Assembly (NCBI GenBank): GCA_966211955.1
Contig: CBIHOF010000022.1
Location: 35,835 to 99,834, forward strand
DNA from: Albitalea sp966211955
GTDB taxonomy: Bacteria; Pseudomonadota; Gammaproteobacteria; Burkholderiales; Burkholderiaceae_C
Direction: 5' to 3'
DNA: 64,000 nucleotides
Of this stretch, positions 46,424-53,360 are shown one piece after another. The notes beneath the pieces are model-generated. The model worked only from the letters and a program-made list of their open reading frames with translations. It made no database searches and was not told where the DNA came from. Positions within the stretch are counted from its first letter, which is position 1; every line of letters starts with the position of its first letter. The translations under genes were made by a program, and so were the position numbers.

Positions 46424-47310
46424 GGGTGCTCCTTGAAGAAGCCGAGCATCTCGCGCAGCAGCTCGGCGGGTTGTTCCTCGGCGATGTAGTGGCCGCAGTC
46501 GAGTGCGCGGCCGCTCGCGTCGATGGCGACATCCCGCCACAGCGAGAGCACGTCGAAGCACTGGCCAACGGTGCCATGCCGGCCCCACAGCACCTTGAGC
46601 GGCAGTGTGAGACGGCGGCCAGCATCGCGATCGGCCCGGTCATGCGCGAGGTCGATGCCCGCCGAGGCGCGATAGTCCTCGCAGATCGCATGGGCAGAAC
46701 CTGGCAGGGACACGCAACGCTGGTATTCGGCCAGCGCACGCGAGTCGAAGGCCGCGAGCCCCGCATGCCGGCGGCCCATCACGCTGGTGACGTAGGACGC
46801 AGGGTCGGCGTCGATCAGGCGCTCCGGCAACGGCGGCGGCTGGATGAGGAAGAACCAATGCCAGTAGGCCCGCGCGAAGCGTTCGGAGGTTTGCTCGTAC
46901 ATCGCAAGCGTGGGCGCGATGTCGAGCAGCATCAACCGTTCGACGGCCTGCGGATGATCGAGCGCGAGCCGATGCGCGACCCGAGCGCCGCGGTCATGCG
47001 CGCAGAGCATGAAGCGCTCAGCCCCGAGCTGCCGCATCACTTGCACGGCATCGCCGGCCATCATGCGCTTGCTGTAGTTGGTGTGCTCATCATCTGTCGA
47101 CGCAGGGCGCGATGAGTCGCCATAGCCGCGCAAGTCGAGTGCCACCACCTGGAAATGCCGCGCAAGTTCATCGGCGACACGGTGCCACATCACATGGCTT
47201 TGCGGATGGCCGTGAAGCAGCAGCAAGGCAGGTCCTGCGCCGCCTACTCGACCGTGGATGACGACTCCATCGTCAAGCGCGAAGAGCCGCGATTCGAAGC
47301 GTTCGAACAT
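46420..47310 (-). CDS. Alpha/beta hydrolase, fluoroacetate/haloacetate dehalogenase family
   Basis: A 296-residue alpha/beta hydrolase. The nucleophile elbow is CAHDRGARVAHRLALDHP with Asp as the nucleophile and the following Arg residues that bind carboxylate in fluoroacetate dehalogenases; ARAYWHWFFLIQ keeps the His-Trp halide pocket, and the catalytic His is in DCGHYIAEEQP. The third halide ligand, a Tyr in characterised enzymes, seems to be replaced in EDYRASAGID, so true defluorination is uncertain. Its stop overlaps the dehydrogenase start, so both products may act in one hydroxy-acid route. CACAAT lies 7 bases before the ATG. Confidence 0.8.
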   Translation of the reverse strand: MFERFESRLFALDDGVVIHGRVGGAGPALLLLHGHPQSHVMWHRVADELARHFQVVALDLRGYGDSSRPASTDDEHTNYSKRMMAGDAVQVMRQLGAERFMLCAHDRGARVAHRLALDHPQAVERLMLLDIAPTLAMYEQTSERFARAYWHWFFLIQPPPLPERLIDADPASYVTSVMGRRHAGLAAFDSRALAEYQRCVSLPGSAHAICEDYRASAGIDLAHDRADRDAGRRLTLPLKVLWGRHGTVGQCFDVLSLWRDVAIDASGRALDCGHYIAEEQPAELLREMLGFFKEHP

Positions 47311-47317
47311 GCAGGCG

Positions 47318-47323
47318 ATTGTG
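47318..47323 (-). promoter_or_regulatory. -10-like hexamer 7 bases before the hydrolase ATG
   Basis: CACAAT on the minus strand (47323-47318) ends 7 bases before the hydrolase ATG at 47310 in the 24-bp gap after the EamA transporter gene. No ribosome-binding site is seen. It could start a leaderless message for the hydrolase-dehydrogenase pair. Confidence 0.3.
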
Positions 47324-47334
47324 CCGAGTCTGCG

Positions 47335-48228
47335 CTACGGCGCACGCGCGACGAGCGCCACTCCGGCTGCCGTCAGTGCCATTCCGAGCATCATCGGTGC
47401 GGTCAGCGCCTCGTTGAAGATGGCCCAGGCCATCACGGCGGTTGTTGGCGGCACGAGGTACAGCAGGCTCGTGACCTTGGTCGCCGCGCCGCGCTGGATC
47501 AACAGGTAGAGCAGCGAACTGCCTCCCAGCGTCAGCGCCAGCACCGACCAGGCCATCGCGCCGATGAAGGCCGGATGCCAGTCGATGGCCTCCGGCTCGA
47601 GCAAGGCAATGGGCAGGCTGATGATCAGCGCAGCAACCAATTGAACGAAGCTCGCGGTTCGCACATCGCAAGGCGCGATGAAGCGCTTCTGGTAGAGCGT
47701 GCCTGTGGTGATGCAGAGCAAGGCGAAGACGGCCAGCGACAGATTCACGGGCGTGACCTCGCCTGCGCCGAGCTTTCGCCAGACCACGAGTGCGAGACCG
47801 CCAAGACCGAGCGCGAGGCCGACCCATTGCCGCGGTGACACACGCTCGCCCGTCAATGGCGCGCCCGACGACCCGCGCGCCACCCACAAGGCGGTGAGGA
47901 TGGGCTGCAAGCCGACCAGCAGCGCGATGGTGCCGGCGCCGAGCCCCAGCTTGACCGATGCCCAAACGCCGCCGAGGTAGCCGGCATGCATCAGCACACC
48001 GGTGACGGCCAGGTGCATCACCTGCTGGCGGCCGCGAGGCCAGGCGGCGCGCGTCACCGCGATCCACACGCCAAAGCACAGCACCGACAGCGCATAGCGC
48101 AACGCCAGGAAGCTGAACGGTGGCGAATGGGGCATGCCGAAGCGCGCGACGATGAAGCCCGTGCTCCAGATCAGCACGAACACTGCCGGCATCGCGCGGA
48201 CCAGCGCGTCGTCGCGGGAGGAAGCCAA
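47335..48228 (-). CDS. EamA/DMT-superfamily transporter
   Basis: A 297-residue protein with ten hydrophobic segments arranged as two EamA repeats (FVLIWSTGFIVARFGMP in the first; WSVLALTLGGSSLLYLLIQR in the second). Such proteins export metabolites or amino acids. The substrate cannot be predicted. Its ATG lies 2 bp after the pgsA stop on the same strand. Confidence 0.9.
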   Translation of the reverse strand: MASSRDDALVRAMPAVFVLIWSTGFIVARFGMPHSPPFSFLALRYALSVLCFGVWIAVTRAAWPRGRQQVMHLAVTGVLMHAGYLGGVWASVKLGLGAGTIALLVGLQPILTALWVARGSSGAPLTGERVSPRQWVGLALGLGGLALVVWRKLGAGEVTPVNLSLAVFALLCITTGTLYQKRFIAPCDVRTASFVQLVAALIISLPIALLEPEAIDWHPAFIGAMAWSVLALTLGGSSLLYLLIQRGAATKVTSLLYLVPPTTAVMAWAIFNEALTAPMMLGMALTAAGVALVARAP

Positions 48229-48230
48229 GG

Positions 48231-48800
48231 CTAGCGTGCCTTGGCGCGGATTTCCGGCAGCGCCTTCTGCAGGTAATAGATCATCGACCAGATGGTCAGC
48301 ACGGCCGCCACCCAGATGAGGCCTGTGCCCCAGATGCGCGTGTCGATGATGCCGAACAGCACCCCGTCGTAGAGCAGGAACGGGATGGCAATCATCTGCA
48401 CCGTGGTTTTCAGCTTACCCAGCATGTGCACCGCCACGCTGCGCGAAGCGCCGATCTGCGCCATCCATTCGCGCAGCGCGGAAATCGCGATCTCGCGGCC
48501 GATGATGACCAGCGCCACGAAGGCGCCGACGCGGTTGAACTGCACGAGGATGAGCAGGGATGCGCAGACGAGGAACTTGTCGGCCACCGGGTCGAGGAAG
48601 GCGCCGAAGGAGGACGTCTGGTTCAACTTGCGGGCCAGGTAGCCGTCGGCCCAGTCGGTGAGCGCGACCACGATGAACAGAACCGTCGCGAAGAGATTTC
48701 GCGTGTGCTGCTGCAGGTCGCTCAGGTAGAAGACGCCGACGATGAGGGGGATGGCGACGATGCGCGCCCAGGTCAGGAGTGTCGGCAGGTTGAAAAACAT
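48231..48800 (-). CDS. pgsA: CDP-diacylglycerol-glycerol-3-phosphate 3-phosphatidyltransferase
   Basis: A 189-residue membrane enzyme that makes phosphatidylglycerol phosphate. The CDP-alcohol phosphotransferase motif D-G-X2-A-R-X8-G-X3-D-X3-D is visible in LTDWADGYLARKLNQTSSFG followed by AFLDPVADK. Four to five hydrophobic segments are present. The ATG at 48800 with GGGGGA upstream begins MFFNLPTLLTWARI, which matches the family; the longer frame crosses a palindromic repeat. Confidence 0.95.
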   Translation of the reverse strand: MFFNLPTLLTWARIVAIPLIVGVFYLSDLQQHTRNLFATVLFIVVALTDWADGYLARKLNQTSSFGAFLDPVADKFLVCASLLILVQFNRVGAFVALVIIGREIAISALREWMAQIGASRSVAVHMLGKLKTTVQMIAIPFLLYDGVLFGIIDTRIWGTGLIWVAAVLTIWSMIYYLQKALPEIRAKAR

Positions 48801-48865
48801 AAGTCCCCCATTCTGCCGAAGTTCCGGCCGCCTGCCGTTTCCCTCATCCAAAGCTGCGGTCATCG

Positions 48866-48928
48866 CGGCGAAAGCCGGGATCCATCGCTGTGCCATGTAC
48901 CGCGGCGATTGGACCCCGACTTTCGTCG
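48866..48928. repeat. REP-like imperfect inverted repeat upstream of pgsA
   Basis: Bases 48866-48884 and 48910-48928 pair at 16 of 19 positions around a 25-base centre; the arms share the core GAAAG-CGGG-TCCA. The three mismatches are all transitions, so several would be G-U pairs in RNA. Dispersed palindromes of this style are common in intergenic DNA of this bacterial group. It fills the gap between the uvrC-side lipoprotein gene and pgsA. Confidence 0.6.
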
Positions 48929-48946
48929 GGTTGCCACTTGCTGCGC

Positions 48947-49447
48947 TCACTCGTCCAGCGTGCGTGGCTTGAACTTTCGGTCGTTGTTGAACAGGAAGGT
49001 CTCGGCGAATTTCCAGGGCTTGGGTGCGCGCGACACGTCACCGAAAGGCGCCGCGCGGCGCACCGCGTCGATGGCCATCTGCAGCGTCTCGGGCGCCTGT
49101 CCGGGCTTTCGCAGCACGTCGATGCGGCGAATGCTGCCGTCCGAATTGAGCTCGATCTCGAGCACCGGGATGGCCAGCAGGATGTCCGGCACGGTGCCGG
49201 TGTAGGTGCCGTTCGGGTTGGCGGCCACCAAGCGCCTCGCCGCCTGCTGGCGCAGCTCGCTCATGTTGCGCACGGCTGCCGGTGCGCCGAGCGCGCTGCT
49301 GCTGCTGCGCGGCACGACGGCGCCGGGCACCGTCGGTGGCACGTGCGCAGGTGTCGGCGCGGGCGGCGGCATGGGCGAAGAACACGCCGTCAGCAAGGCC
49401 GCAGCCGCCAGGGTGCTGCGCTGAACGCGCTTGTCAATGAAGGGCAC
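48947..49447 (-). CDS. Small lipoprotein with TonB-C-like domain
   Basis: A 166-residue predicted lipoprotein. The lipobox TACSS follows a hydrophobic leader (STLAAAALL), then comes a Pro-rich stretch, and a folded C-terminal domain (VPDILLAIPVLEIELNSDGS, RRIDVLRKPGQAPETLQMA) that resembles the last domain of TonB-like energy transducers. No transmembrane anchor of true TonB is present. The function is unknown. Its first 14 bases overlap the uvrC 3' end, suggesting co-transcription. Confidence 0.75.
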   Translation of the reverse strand: MPFIDKRVQRSTLAAAALLTACSSPMPPPAPTPAHVPPTVPGAVVPRSSSSALGAPAAVRNMSELRQQAARRLVAANPNGTYTGTVPDILLAIPVLEIELNSDGSIRRIDVLRKPGQAPETLQMAIDAVRRAAPFGDVSRAPKPWKFAETFLFNNDRKFKPRTLDE

Positions 49448-51518
49448 GATAAATCTCCTCTGCTAATTCTCTGGACACGCCTTCGACCGTCGCCAGGTCA
49501 TCGACGCTGGCGGAGGCCACGCCTCGAACGCCGCCGAATCGCTGCAGCAGCTTGGCACGCTTCTTCGGGCCCACGCCGGCGATGTCCTCGAGCCGGCTGC
49601 CACCTGTGCGAACGCTGGCACGGCGCGCGCGCATGCCGGTGATGGCGAAGCGGTGGGCCTCGTCGCGGATCTGCGCGACGAGCATGAGTGCGGCGGAATC
49701 GCGCCCGAGGTACACCTTCTCGCGGCCGTCGGCGAAGACGAGTTCCTCGAGACCGACCTTGCGGCCCTCGCCCTTCTCGACGCCGACGATCAGCGCCAGG
49801 TCGAGCCCGAGCTCCTGGAAGACCTCACGCGCCATGCTGACCTGGCCCTTGCCGCCATCGACGAGCACGAGGTCGGGGAGGCGGGCGAGCTTGGTCGGCT
49901 TGGGCGCGACCTCGGTCGCGGCGACGTGAGCCCCCTCGCCGCCCTCGGTACCTGCGCCATCGGATGGCAGCGCGCCGGCATCGACAGGCTCGGTGCCACC
50001 CGGCGTCTGGCCTCCCCCCTCGGCCATTGCTGCCCCCGCCTGCGCCTGCTCCGCGAGCAGGGCGGCAATCTTCCCGTAGCGGCGCGTCAGCACCTGCCGC
50101 ATCGCCGCATAGTCGTCGCCGCCGGTGATGCCTTCGATGTTGTAGCGCCGGTACTGCGAGTTCTGCATCTTGTGGGCCTCGAACACCACGCACGATGCCT
50201 GAGTCGATTCGCCCGCGGTATGGCTGATGTCGAAACACTCGATGCGGAAGGTATCGAGGTCGTCCACGTCCAGGTCCAGCGCCTCCACCAGTGCGCGGGT
50301 GCGCGCCTGCTGCGAGCCCTCTTCGGCGAGCAGCTGCGCGAGCTTGATCTCGGCGCCCTTGATGCACATGTCCAGCCACGCCCGACGAGGCTCGCGCGGC
50401 TGGTGCTGCGCGGTGATGCGCACGCCACTTTGCTGCGACAGCGCATCGATCAGCGCCTTGTCCACAGCGTGGCTCAGCACGAGCAAGGGCGGCACGCCGC
50501 TCTCGAGGTAATGCTGGGCGATGAAGGCCTCCAGCACCTGCACCTCCGGCTCCTTGGGCGCGGCGCGTTCATCGTCGCCCTCCTCGATCGCCGTGGCATC
50601 GTCCACGTGCGTCGGGAAGTACGGCCGGTCGCCCAGGTGCCGGCCGCCTCGAACCATCGCAAGGTTCACGCAGGCGCGCCCGCCGTGCACCTTCACCGCG
50701 AGGATGTCGGCGTCCTTGGTGGTCACGCCGGTGTTGTCCTCCACTGCCTGCTGGTGAAGCACGCGCGACAAGGCGCCGAGCTGGTTGCGGATCTCCGCCG
50801 CCTGCTCGAACTTCAGCGCCTCGGCGTGGGCCATCATCTGCTGCTGCAGCGCGTCCATCACCTCCTGCTGCTCGCCGAGCAGGAAGCGTTCGGCATGGTT
50901 CACGTCGCGGGCGTAGTCGTCCGCCTCGATGTAGTTCACGCAAGGCCCCGAGCAGCGCTTGATCTGGTACAGCAGGCAAGGCCGCGTTCGGTTGTTGAAG
51001 ACGGTGTCCTCGCAGGTGCGCAGCTTGAACACCTTCTGCAGCAGGTGGATGGATTCCTTCACCGCCCAGGCGCTCGGGTACGGGCCGAAGTAGCGGTGCT
51101 TGCGGTCCACCGAGCCGCGGTAATACGCCACCCGCGGGAACGGGTGCGAGACGATCTTGAGGTACGGGTAGCTCTTGTCGTCGCGGAACAGGATGTTGTA
51201 GCGCGGCTTGAGCGTCTTGATGAGGTTGTTCTCGAGCAGCAGCGCTTCGGCTTCGGAGCGCACCACCGTCGTCTGCAGCCGGGCGATCTTGCTGATCATG
51301 TGCCCGATGCGCGTGCCGCCGTGGCCCTTGTTGAAGTAGCTCGAGACACGCTTCTTCAGGTCGCGCGCCTTGCCCACGTAGAGCACGTTGTCCTGCGCAT
51401 CGAAGTAGCGGTAGACGCCCGGCAGGTTGGGCAGCGCGGCCACGTCGGCCAGCACGCGCTCGAGGGGCGCGTCATCGTTCGGCAGGTCGTCGGCGGGGGA
51501 ATCCACAACGTCGGTCAT
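49434..51518 (-). CDS. uvrC: Excinuclease ABC subunit UvrC
   Basis: A 694-residue nuclease that makes both incisions in nucleotide-excision repair. Domains in order: GIY-YIG (LPGVYRYFDAQDNVLYVGKA), a cysteine-containing linker, the UVR motif that binds UvrB (ALKFEQAAEIRNQLGALSRV), the RNase-H-like endonuclease (ECFDISHTAGEST, LVLVDGGKGQ), and tandem helix-hairpin-helix motifs (LEDIAGVGPKKRAKLLQRFG). A Gly/Ala/Pro-rich insert of about 55 residues splits the endonuclease domain. Start at 51518 is preferred over 51542. GATAAT lies 7 bases before it. Confidence 0.96.
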   Translation of the reverse strand: MTDVVDSPADDLPNDDAPLERVLADVAALPNLPGVYRYFDAQDNVLYVGKARDLKKRVSSYFNKGHGGTRIGHMISKIARLQTTVVRSEAEALLLENNLIKTLKPRYNILFRDDKSYPYLKIVSHPFPRVAYYRGSVDRKHRYFGPYPSAWAVKESIHLLQKVFKLRTCEDTVFNNRTRPCLLYQIKRCSGPCVNYIEADDYARDVNHAERFLLGEQQEVMDALQQQMMAHAEALKFEQAAEIRNQLGALSRVLHQQAVEDNTGVTTKDADILAVKVHGGRACVNLAMVRGGRHLGDRPYFPTHVDDATAIEEGDDERAAPKEPEVQVLEAFIAQHYLESGVPPLLVLSHAVDKALIDALSQQSGVRITAQHQPREPRRAWLDMCIKGAEIKLAQLLAEEGSQQARTRALVEALDLDVDDLDTFRIECFDISHTAGESTQASCVVFEAHKMQNSQYRRYNIEGITGGDDYAAMRQVLTRRYGKIAALLAEQAQAGAAMAEGGGQTPGGTEPVDAGALPSDGAGTEGGEGAHVAATEVAPKPTKLARLPDLVLVDGGKGQVSMAREVFQELGLDLALIVGVEKGEGRKVGLEELVFADGREKVYLGRDSAALMLVAQIRDEAHRFAITGMRARRASVRTGGSRLEDIAGVGPKKRAKLLQRFGGVRGVASASVDDLATVEGVSRELAEEIYRALH

Positions 51519-51525
51519 TCGGACA

Positions 51526-51545
51526 ATTATCTGCGTGCCCATAAT
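51526..51545. promoter_or_regulatory. Divergent -10 elements between uvrC and earP
   Basis: On the minus strand GATAAT (51531-51526) ends 7 bases before the uvrC ATG; on the plus strand CATAAT (51540-51545) ends 8 bases before the earP ATG. The starts are 36 bp apart. Neither start has a ribosome site, and -35 boxes are weak. Confidence 0.45.
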
Positions 51546-51553
51546 CCCGCCTC

Positions 51554-52615
51554 ATGCTCTGGGACCTCTTCTGCCGCGTGGTCGACAACTTCGGCGACAT
51601 CGGCGTGTGCTGGCGCGCGGCGGCCGACCTGGCGTCGCGCGGCGAGCGGGTGCGCCTGTGGGTGGACGACCGGAGCGCCCTCGCCTGGATGGCGCCGCAG
51701 GGGCGGCCCGGCGTCGAAGTCATCACCTGGGACGCCAGCGCGACGGAAGGCACCGAGCCGGGAGACGTCGTCATCGAGGGCTTCGGCTGCCACCTGCCCG
51801 ACGGCTTCATCGCCCGCATGGCGCAGGCCGCGCGCGCGCCGGTGTGGATCAACCTCGAATACCTCAGCGCCGAGCCTTACGTCGAGCGCAGCCACCGCCT
51901 TGCCTCACCGCAGATGAGCGGCCCGGGCGCGGGGCTCACGAAATGGTTCTTCTACCCGGGATTCACGCCCGCAACCGGCGGTCTGCTGCGCGAGCGCGAC
52001 TTGCTCGGACGCCAGATGCGCTTCGACCCGGCGCGGTGGCTCGCTGCTCAAGGCCTCGCGCGCCAACCCCGCGAGCGGGTCGTCACCCTCTTTTGCTACG
52101 ACAACCCCGCCCTGGACGGCCTGATCGACGAACTGGCCCAGTCGCCGACGCTGCTGCTCGCCACGGCCGGATTGGCTTCGAGCCAGATCGAACACCTGCT
52201 CGGTCCCACCCTGCGCCGTGGCCAACTGCGCGCCGCCGTCCTGCCCCGCCTCACCCAGACCGACTACGACCACCTGCTGTGGGCGAGCGACCTCAACTTC
52301 GTCCGCGGCGAGGATTCCTTCGTGCGCGCCCAGTGGGCGGCCAAGCCTTTCGTGTGGCACATCTACCCTCAGGACGACGGCGCCCACGCGCCCAAGCTCG
52401 CGGCCTTCGAGAACTTGTTCCTGCGCGGCGCGGAACCGGCGCTCGCCGACGCGGTCAGACGCCTTCACGCCACCTGGAATGGCCTCGCTCCCGGCCCGCT
52501 CGCATTGCCGCCTCTGGCTGCCTGGGAAGAACGGGGCGAGTCCTGGCGTGATGACCTGCTCGCGCAGCCCGACCTCGTCGGCCAGCTCTTCGATTTCGCG
52601 CTCGAAAGACGCTAA
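51554..52615 (+). CDS. earP: Elongation factor P arginine rhamnosyltransferase EarP
   Basis: A 353-residue GT-B enzyme that puts rhamnose from TDP-rhamnose on Arg32 of EF-P. The N-terminal region VVDNFGDIGVCWR carries the two catalytic/acceptor-binding aspartates (here D11 and D15), and the nucleotide-sugar region LNFVRGEDSFVRAQWAAKPF and IYPQDDGAHAPKL is intact. It directly precedes efp, the conserved gene pair of this modification. dTDP-rhamnose synthesis genes are not in the window. Confidence 0.95.
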   Translation: MLWDLFCRVVDNFGDIGVCWRAAADLASRGERVRLWVDDRSALAWMAPQGRPGVEVITWDASATEGTEPGDVVIEGFGCHLPDGFIARMAQAARAPVWINLEYLSAEPYVERSHRLASPQMSGPGAGLTKWFFYPGFTPATGGLLRERDLLGRQMRFDPARWLAAQGLARQPRERVVTLFCYDNPALDGLIDELAQSPTLLLATAGLASSQIEHLLGPTLRRGQLRAAVLPRLTQTDYDHLLWASDLNFVRGEDSFVRAQWAAKPFVWHIYPQDDGAHAPKLAAFENLFLRGAEPALADAVRRLHATWNGLAPGPLALPPLAAWEERGESWRDDLLAQPDLVGQLFDFALERR

Positions 52616-52618
52616 AAT
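52613..52618 (+). promoter_or_regulatory. -10-like element for efp
   Basis: TAAAAT at 52613-52618 overlaps the last codons and the stop of earP. A weak TTCGAT lies 18 bases upstream. It would give efp its own promoter with a leader of about 120 nt, useful for a gene needed at high level. Confidence 0.45.
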
Positions 52619-52743
52619 TCGAGGCTTTGCGCGATCCGGTGCACATTTGGTCAGATGCCACGGAAAGCGCTCCTACAGCGCCTGGAAGGCTTTCACCCTC
52701 ACCCGCGGCGCGCCCCGCACAGCGGGATCATTCGGAAATCGCT

Positions 52744-53298
52744 ATGAAGATTGCACAGGAAATTCGCGCCGGCAACGTGATCATGCAGGGCAAGGACCCG
52801 ATGGTCGTGCTCAAGACGGAATACAGCCGCGGTGGCCGCAATGCCGCCACCGTGCGCATGAAGCTCAAGAGCCTGTTGAACAATTCGGGCACTGAAGTCG
52901 TCTTCAAGGCCGACGACAAGATGGACCAGATCATCCTGGACAAGAAGGAGTGCACCTACTCCTACTTCGCCGACCCGATGTACGCCTTCATGGACGCCGA
53001 GTACAACCAGTTCGAGGTCGAGGCCGAGAACATGGGCGACGCCATCCAGTACCTCGAAGACAACATGCCGGTCGAAGTGGTGTTCTACGACGGCAAGGCC
53101 ATCTCGGTCGAACTGCCCACCAGCCTCGTGCGCGAAGTCACCTACACCGAGCCGGCCGTCAAGGGCGACACCTCGGGCAAGGTGCTCAAGCCCGCCAAGC
53201 TGGCCACCGGCTTCGAGGTCTCGGTGCCGCTCTTCGTGGAAACCGGCGACAAGATCGAAATCGATACCCGCACCCACGAGTACCGCAAGCGCGTGTAA
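52744..53298 (+). CDS. efp: Translation elongation factor P
   Basis: A 184-residue three-domain tRNA-mimicking protein that relieves ribosome stalling at polyproline stretches. The modification loop reads TEYSRGGRNAATVR with Arg at residue 32, the residue that EarP rhamnosylates; lysine-type EF-P has Lys here. The C-terminal domain (FEVSVPLFVETGDKIEIDTR) is standard. The ribosome site is weak. Followed by a good terminator. Confidence 0.97.
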   Translation: MKIAQEIRAGNVIMQGKDPMVVLKTEYSRGGRNAATVRMKLKSLLNNSGTEVVFKADDKMDQIILDKKECTYSYFADPMYAFMDAEYNQFEVEAENMGDAIQYLEDNMPVEVVFYDGKAISVELPTSLVREVTYTEPAVKGDTSGKVLKPAKLATGFEVSVPLFVETGDKIEIDTRTHEYRKRV

Positions 53299-53322
53299 GC
53301 GTTCGGCGGATTCGATGCACAG

Positions 53323-53352
53323 CAAGGGCACTTCGGTGCCCTTGTTCGTTTC
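53323..53352 (+). terminator. Intrinsic terminator after efp
   Basis: CAAGGGCAC (53323-53331) pairs with GTGCCCTTG (53336-53344) around a TTCG tetraloop, followed by TTCGTTTC. It lies just before mnmC. Confidence 0.75.
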
Positions 53353-53360
53353 AGCCCACC

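Noticed and set aside
46420..47310. Calling the hydrolase a confirmed fluoroacetate dehalogenase
   Set aside because: The nucleophile Asp, Arg pair and His-Trp are present, but the third halide ligand could not be located, so only the family is claimed.
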